The notes beneath the pieces were generated by a model, which was not told where the DNA came from, made no database searches, and was given only the letters and a program-made list of their open reading frames with translations. From positions 108,536 through 172,535 of the forward strand of contig DASW01000007.1 of assembly GCA_002503985.1 (NCBI GenBank): a stretch of 64,000 bases of DNA, written 5' to 3'. Below are positions 61,370 through 64,000 of this stretch, in pieces. The stretch is from Thermoplasmata archaeon UBA61. Lineage in GTDB: Archaea > Thermoplasmatota > Thermoplasmata > Lutacidiplasmatales > UBA184. The translations under genes were made by a program, and so were the position numbers. Each line of letters starts with the position of its first letter. The stretch's first letter is position 1.

Positions 61370-62404
61370 TCACGACTCCGCAGCGGTCCTCTCGAAGCTC
61401 GGTCGGTCAGGAGTGTAAGGGGTTCCTCGTTTGAGAACCGCATAGACGATCTTCAACAGTTTGTGGGCCCCGGCGACATTGCCCGACTGCTTGCCGCTCC
61501 GTCGGGCGACACGGCGGGCCACTTTCGTGACGTCACTCTCCTTCCCCGCCCATTGGCGATGCGACCACGACGCCTCGACGAGGAGCCACTTCACCATCCG
61601 ATTCGCGTCGGTCTTTAGGTGACCCTGATACGAGGACTCGCCGGACTGGTGGTTGGTCGGGACCAGGCCGGCATACGAGCAGAGCTTCTCGACGTTCGGG
61701 AATCGGTCGATCGGACACAGCTCGGCCACCAACGCGACCGCCGTGTACTCCCCGATGCCGGGGATCGTCTTCAGGAGCTGGGCGTCCTTCGACTCCAGAA
61801 ACTCCTGATGGATGGCTTCGTCCAGGTCCTTGGTCAGCTCATCGAAACGGTTCAGGACGTCCAGTCCCCGATCGACCTCGGGGATCTGATGGGAGCGTAG
61901 CTCCTCGCGCTTCCGCTTCTGACCGAGGAGTCGATCGTCATACTGGACTCCCTTGCGGAGGAGCATGGCATAGATGTGGCTCTTGATGCTGGCCTCCTCC
62001 CGCTTGTAGAACCAGCGGTCCCTCACCAGCTGGCGAAGAGCGCGAATCTCGGGGTTGGGAGCGTAGGCCACAGGGATCCCTCGGAGGCGGAGGAGCTCCG
62101 CCAGAGTCTCCGAATCCACCTTATCCGATTTCAAGCTCGCCTCTGAGATCAACCGAACCCGATAGGGGTGGGCGAGGGTCACCTCCGCCTCGGTGGAGAG
62201 CGCGGCATCGTAGTAATGCTCCCACACATTGCACGCCTCCAGCACGACGTGCTTGCGACCGGGGAGGCCATCCAGGTAGGAGATCAGCTCCGAGTCTCGG
62301 GAACCGAAACTCGACTGGTCCACCCGATTCCCCTCGCGATCCACCGCGGTGGCCACGACGGTCTTCTTGTGTACGTCCAACCCCACAAACAGCTCGCTCT
62401 CCAT
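61370..62404 (-). CDS. IS110-family transposase (DEDD recombinase), copy 2
   Basis: This 344-residue transposase has GLDVHKKTV near residue 7, VVLEACNVWEH near 60, LKSDKVDSETLAELL near 96 and LLKTIPGIGEYTAVALVAEL in the C-terminal half. NHQSGESSYQG is the serine region. It is related to copy 1 (identical VVLEACNVWEH, similar layout) but clearly a different element. It is intact, and a 10-bp stem-loop abuts the ATG. Confidence 0.92.
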   Translation of the reverse strand: MESELFVGLDVHKKTVVATAVDREGNRVDQSSFGSRDSELISYLDGLPGRKHVVLEACNVWEHYYDAALSTEAEVTLAHPYRVRLISEASLKSDKVDSETLAELLRLRGIPVAYAPNPEIRALRQLVRDRWFYKREEASIKSHIYAMLLRKGVQYDDRLLGQKRKREELRSHQIPEVDRGLDVLNRFDELTKDLDEAIHQEFLESKDAQLLKTIPGIGEYTAVALVAELCPIDRFPNVEKLCSYAGLVPTNHQSGESSYQGHLKTDANRMVKWLLVEASWSHRQWAGKESDVTKVARRVARRSGKQSGNVAGAHKLLKIVYAVLKRGTPYTPDRPSFERTAAES

Positions 62405-62438
62405 GCGGCGCCTCGAGGGTGACGAAGAGAGGCGCCGC
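62405..62438 (-). other. Stem-loop next to IS110 start (candidate bridge RNA region), copy 2
   Basis: Perfect inverted repeat GCGGCGCCTC at 62405-62414 and GAGGCGCCGC at 62429-62438 with a 14-nt loop, the same geometry as in copy 1 but with changed bases on both arms. Confidence 0.5.
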
Positions 62439-62480
62439 ACATGCTCCTTGCCCGACATCGGGCGGAAGTCAGCATGTCAT

Positions 62481-62523
62481 CAATCAGCGCGCGGGGCGAG
62501 GAAGGACCGCGAGGAGCGTGCGA
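62481..62523. repeat. 43-bp repeat B, copy 2
   Basis: Matches 59185-59227 at about 40 of 43 positions. It begins right at the estimated end of IS110 copy 2, so the insertion may lie within or beside a repeat. Confidence 0.7.
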
Positions 62524-62677
62524 TCCGAGTATGCATCGTCCACTTTCGTCCCCGGGAAAACCGGGGCCGCCTTAACCGGTGTCTTCACGGTGAGGGAATT
62601 CAGGGTTGAATGCAGGAGTGCCCCGCTACTTACGGTACGACACCAGATTCAAGCTAACTAGCGCCCATGCCCGCCCC

Positions 62678-63088
62678 ATGGCCGCGGGAAACGCTCCGAC
62701 CCATCCATATCGAGGCGGCGGGATAGCCTTACTCGTCTTGGGCATCGTGTTCATCATCGGAGGTATCGCCGCATACGAGTACTGCAGCGTCAGCCTTCTC
62801 GGCGTATGCTTGGACTACCCATACCAAGCCGCGGGGGGCGGAATCGCTGCCCTCGGCTTTGTCCTCCTGATTGTAGGAATCGTCCTTTCGGTAATCAGTA
62901 GGCCGGCTCCCGCGCCGGTTATGTCCACTCAACCGCAGACCGTCTACTACGTCACAAGCCCCCCTCAGCCTACTCCGCCACCACCGACCCCGGCCGCCGA
63001 ACGGTACTGTCAGTCGTGTGGGATGGGGAATGCGCGCGCGGCTGCCTTCTGCCAGAAGTGCGGCAAACCGCTTCCGCCTCCACCGTAG
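62678..63088 (+). CDS. Zinc-ribbon membrane protein, two helices
   Basis: This 136-residue protein has two helices (about 13-33 and 50-70) with a loop that contains two cysteines (YCSVSLLGVCLDY). A Pro-rich linker follows, and the C-terminal zinc ribbon is YCQSCGMGNA and FCQKCGKPL. The ATG at 62678 was preferred over the upstream TTG at 62606, which would add 24 residues without similarity. Function unknown; the same zinc-ribbon design recurs at 15,769 and 63,200. Confidence 0.72.
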   Translation: MAAGNAPTHPYRGGGIALLVLGIVFIIGGIAAYEYCSVSLLGVCLDYPYQAAGGGIAALGFVLLIVGIVLSVISRPAPAPVMSTQPQTVYYVTSPPQPTPPPPTPAAERYCQSCGMGNARAAAFCQKCGKPLPPPP

Positions 63089-63199
63089 GCCGGCGGGAAC
63101 CCGACAACAGCTCGCAGGCTGCCTTTCGTCGGTCGACTTCGGCGTGCCCAGGTCGGAGTTGAATGACCAACCGCGCTGAACGCGGGGGAATGCGTCTTC

Positions 63200-63829
63200 T
63201 CAGGTGGTCACGATTGTCCCAGAGATGCTGTAGCTTCCCGTCACGGACGGCACTTGAATCGTCAACGTGAAGGTCTGGGATCCGCTCGGGGCCAAAGTTA
63301 CCGGGAGGGTCGGGCTCACCGACGTAACTGAGAACCCGCCCGTCACGGTGAAGTCGTCGATATTGTGGTTCAAGAGGGCCGCAGTGCTCGTGAGTCCAAG
63401 AGTAATGGTCAGACTACCCCCCACGGCGACCTGAAGAGGACAGCCAGTACCGCAGGTGTAGGAAGAGCCTAGGTAGCCAGACGTCGTCCCCGTGTAATCG
63501 GGAGTGAACGTGAACCCGGTAATGGTAATCGGGGGCGTACTCCCCGATCCAGAGGAACTGCTCGAATTGAAAACTCCCGCGGCCCACAAGCCAACCAACA
63601 CGACGACGAGAACCACCACAACTGCGATCACCACGATAAGGGCGGTTCGTGACTTCTTCGGCGGTAGAGGCGCAACAACAGGGGCCCAGGCTGGTGGACT
63701 TGAGGCGGCTGGAGCTTGTGGGGGAGGGCTCGGTGGGGGGACTGTGGAAAGCGCCGCCCCGCACTTAGAACAAAACTGGGCCCCTGCCTGGTTTGGGGTC
63801 CCGCACTTCTGGCAATAAGAACTGGCCAT
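63200..63829 (-). CDS. Zinc-ribbon protein with one helix and a surface domain
   Basis: This 209-residue protein has an N-terminal zinc ribbon (YCQKCGTPN and FCSKCGAAL), a Pro-rich linker, one helix (about 62-85) and a Ser-rich spacer (FNSSSSSGSGS). It ends in an extracytoplasmic beta-rich domain (PPITITGFTFTPDYTG) with two cysteines and repeated short hydrophobic strands. The start at 63829 is supported by a TATA box 28 bases upstream. The helix plus Ser-rich spacer is like that of PstS at 36,589. No family recognised. Confidence 0.75.
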   Translation of the reverse strand: MASSYCQKCGTPNQAGAQFCSKCGAALSTVPPPSPPPQAPAASSPPAWAPVVAPLPPKKSRTALIVVIAVVVVLVVVLVGLWAAGVFNSSSSSGSGSTPPITITGFTFTPDYTGTTSGYLGSSYTCGTGCPLQVAVGGSLTITLGLTSTAALLNHNIDDFTVTGGFSVTSVSPTLPVTLAPSGSQTFTLTIQVPSVTGSYSISGTIVTT

Positions 63830-63853
63830 GAGCGCGCATCTCTCACCCATGCC

Positions 63854-63859
63854 TTATAA
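63854..63859 (-). promoter_or_regulatory. TATA box of zinc-ribbon surface protein gene
   Basis: TTATAA, about 28 bases before ATG 63829 on the minus strand; leaderless spacing. Confidence 0.6.
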
Positions 63860-63980
63860 TGTGGCTCGGACGCGCCTGTGCCCTGCGACCCATTGCAGAG
63901 TCTCCCAGCCAAGATCACTTCGCCACAGCGGCCGCGCTGGTCGATTCACGGCCGCGACCGTAGAACCGCGCCCACGTTCG

Positions 63981-64000
63981 ATTGGACATGATACGTTCCC
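63981..64000 (+). mobile_element. Candidate start of a third IS110-family element (cut by window edge)
   Basis: ATTGGACATGATACG matches, for 15 bases, the reverse complement of the right end of IS110 copy 1 (61185-61199). The following bases (TTTCCC against CTTCGA) are partly similar. If real, the element would run forward out of the window. Confidence 0.45.

Larger units (their letters stand above)
61299..62478 (-). mobile_element. IS110-family insertion sequence 2 (ends approximate)
   Basis: Limits are estimated as for copy 1: right end at the CATGTC motif (about 62478), left end near TTGTGCGCACG (about 61299). About 100 bases separate it from copy 1. It has one transposase gene (61370-62404) and the matching stem-loop at 62405-62438. 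Confidence 0.5.

Noticed and set aside
62550..62566. Hairpin CCCCGG-GAAAA-CCGGGG
   Set aside because: A perfect but short stem with no gene end nearby and no T-run; too weak to call a terminator or regulatory RNA.
41854..64000. Second attachment site matching the tRNA-Glu 3' end
   Set aside because: I looked for the GGGTTCGAATCCCGCC stretch downstream and did not see a convincing copy, so no att site is claimed.
1..64000. CRISPR arrays and rRNA genes
   Set aside because: No regularly spaced identical repeats and no rRNA-like sequence were seen; the 36-44 bp repeats are few and unevenly spaced.

Overview
The window looks like a high-GC, uncultivated archaeon, most plausibly within or near Thermoplasmatota. 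The archaeal evidence is direct. A tRNA-Glu gene carries an intron in a bulge-helix-bulge fold. There is a fibrillarin-like rRNA methylase. Many genes have a TATA-like box about 25-30 nt before a start codon with almost no leader, often a GTG start. HdrA/HdrB/HdrC-type proteins and a four-subunit ferredoxin oxidoreductase are present. The lineage is an inference from gene content and style; no rRNA is present to test it.

Region 1 (1-11,327) is an energy-metabolism block. A plus-strand operon (HdrA C-terminus, small winged-helix protein, HdrC, HdrB) faces a long minus-strand operon. That operon reads ferredoxin delta, 2-oxoacid oxidoreductase alpha, beta and gamma, a double HdrA fused to MvhD, an HdrC-HdrB (HdrD-like) fusion, and ETF alpha and beta. 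Start and stop codons overlap or nearly touch throughout. The set suggests that oxidation of a 2-oxoacid supplies reduced ferredoxin, and that the Hdr flavoproteins and ETF link this to other carriers.

Region 2 (11,500-26,140) is a mixed chromosomal stretch: MFS and MMPL exporters, a proline iminopeptidase-like hydrolase, a hotdog thioesterase, an aldo/keto reductase, an MDR oxidoreductase, a hemerythrin-like protein, a metallo-beta-lactamase-fold hydrolase, a DUF885 protein, a RidA-like protein and FlpA.

Region 3 (26,220-33,367) is a tightly packed operon resembling a reduced type IV secretion system. It has a large surface protein with a cytoplasmic winged helix, a VirB2-like small membrane protein, a VirB6-like polytopic protein, a PrgI/VirB3-like protein, another small membrane protein and a VirB4-type ATPase. 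No relaxase is present. An m4C-type DNA methyltransferase lies at its 3' end on the other strand.

Region 4 (34,209-41,259) holds a hexulose-6-phosphate synthase/RraA-like fusion, TruA, and the phosphate uptake operon pstSCAB-phoU. The pst promoter region has a 17-bp palindrome, a TATA box and a possible 15-codon leader ORF.

Region 5 (about 41,389-64,000) is accessory DNA. It begins with an HNH nuclease gene, the tRNA-Glu gene and a tyrosine recombinase, consistent with integration at a tRNA. It continues with a HerA/VirD4-like ATPase with a nuclease-like tail, a DUF932 protein, secreted and surface proteins (one of about 2,100 residues), several decayed copies of one small gene family, dispersed 36-44 bp repeats and two IS110-family transposases. 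The last 20 bases look like the end of a third IS110 copy. The far end of any integrated element was not located.
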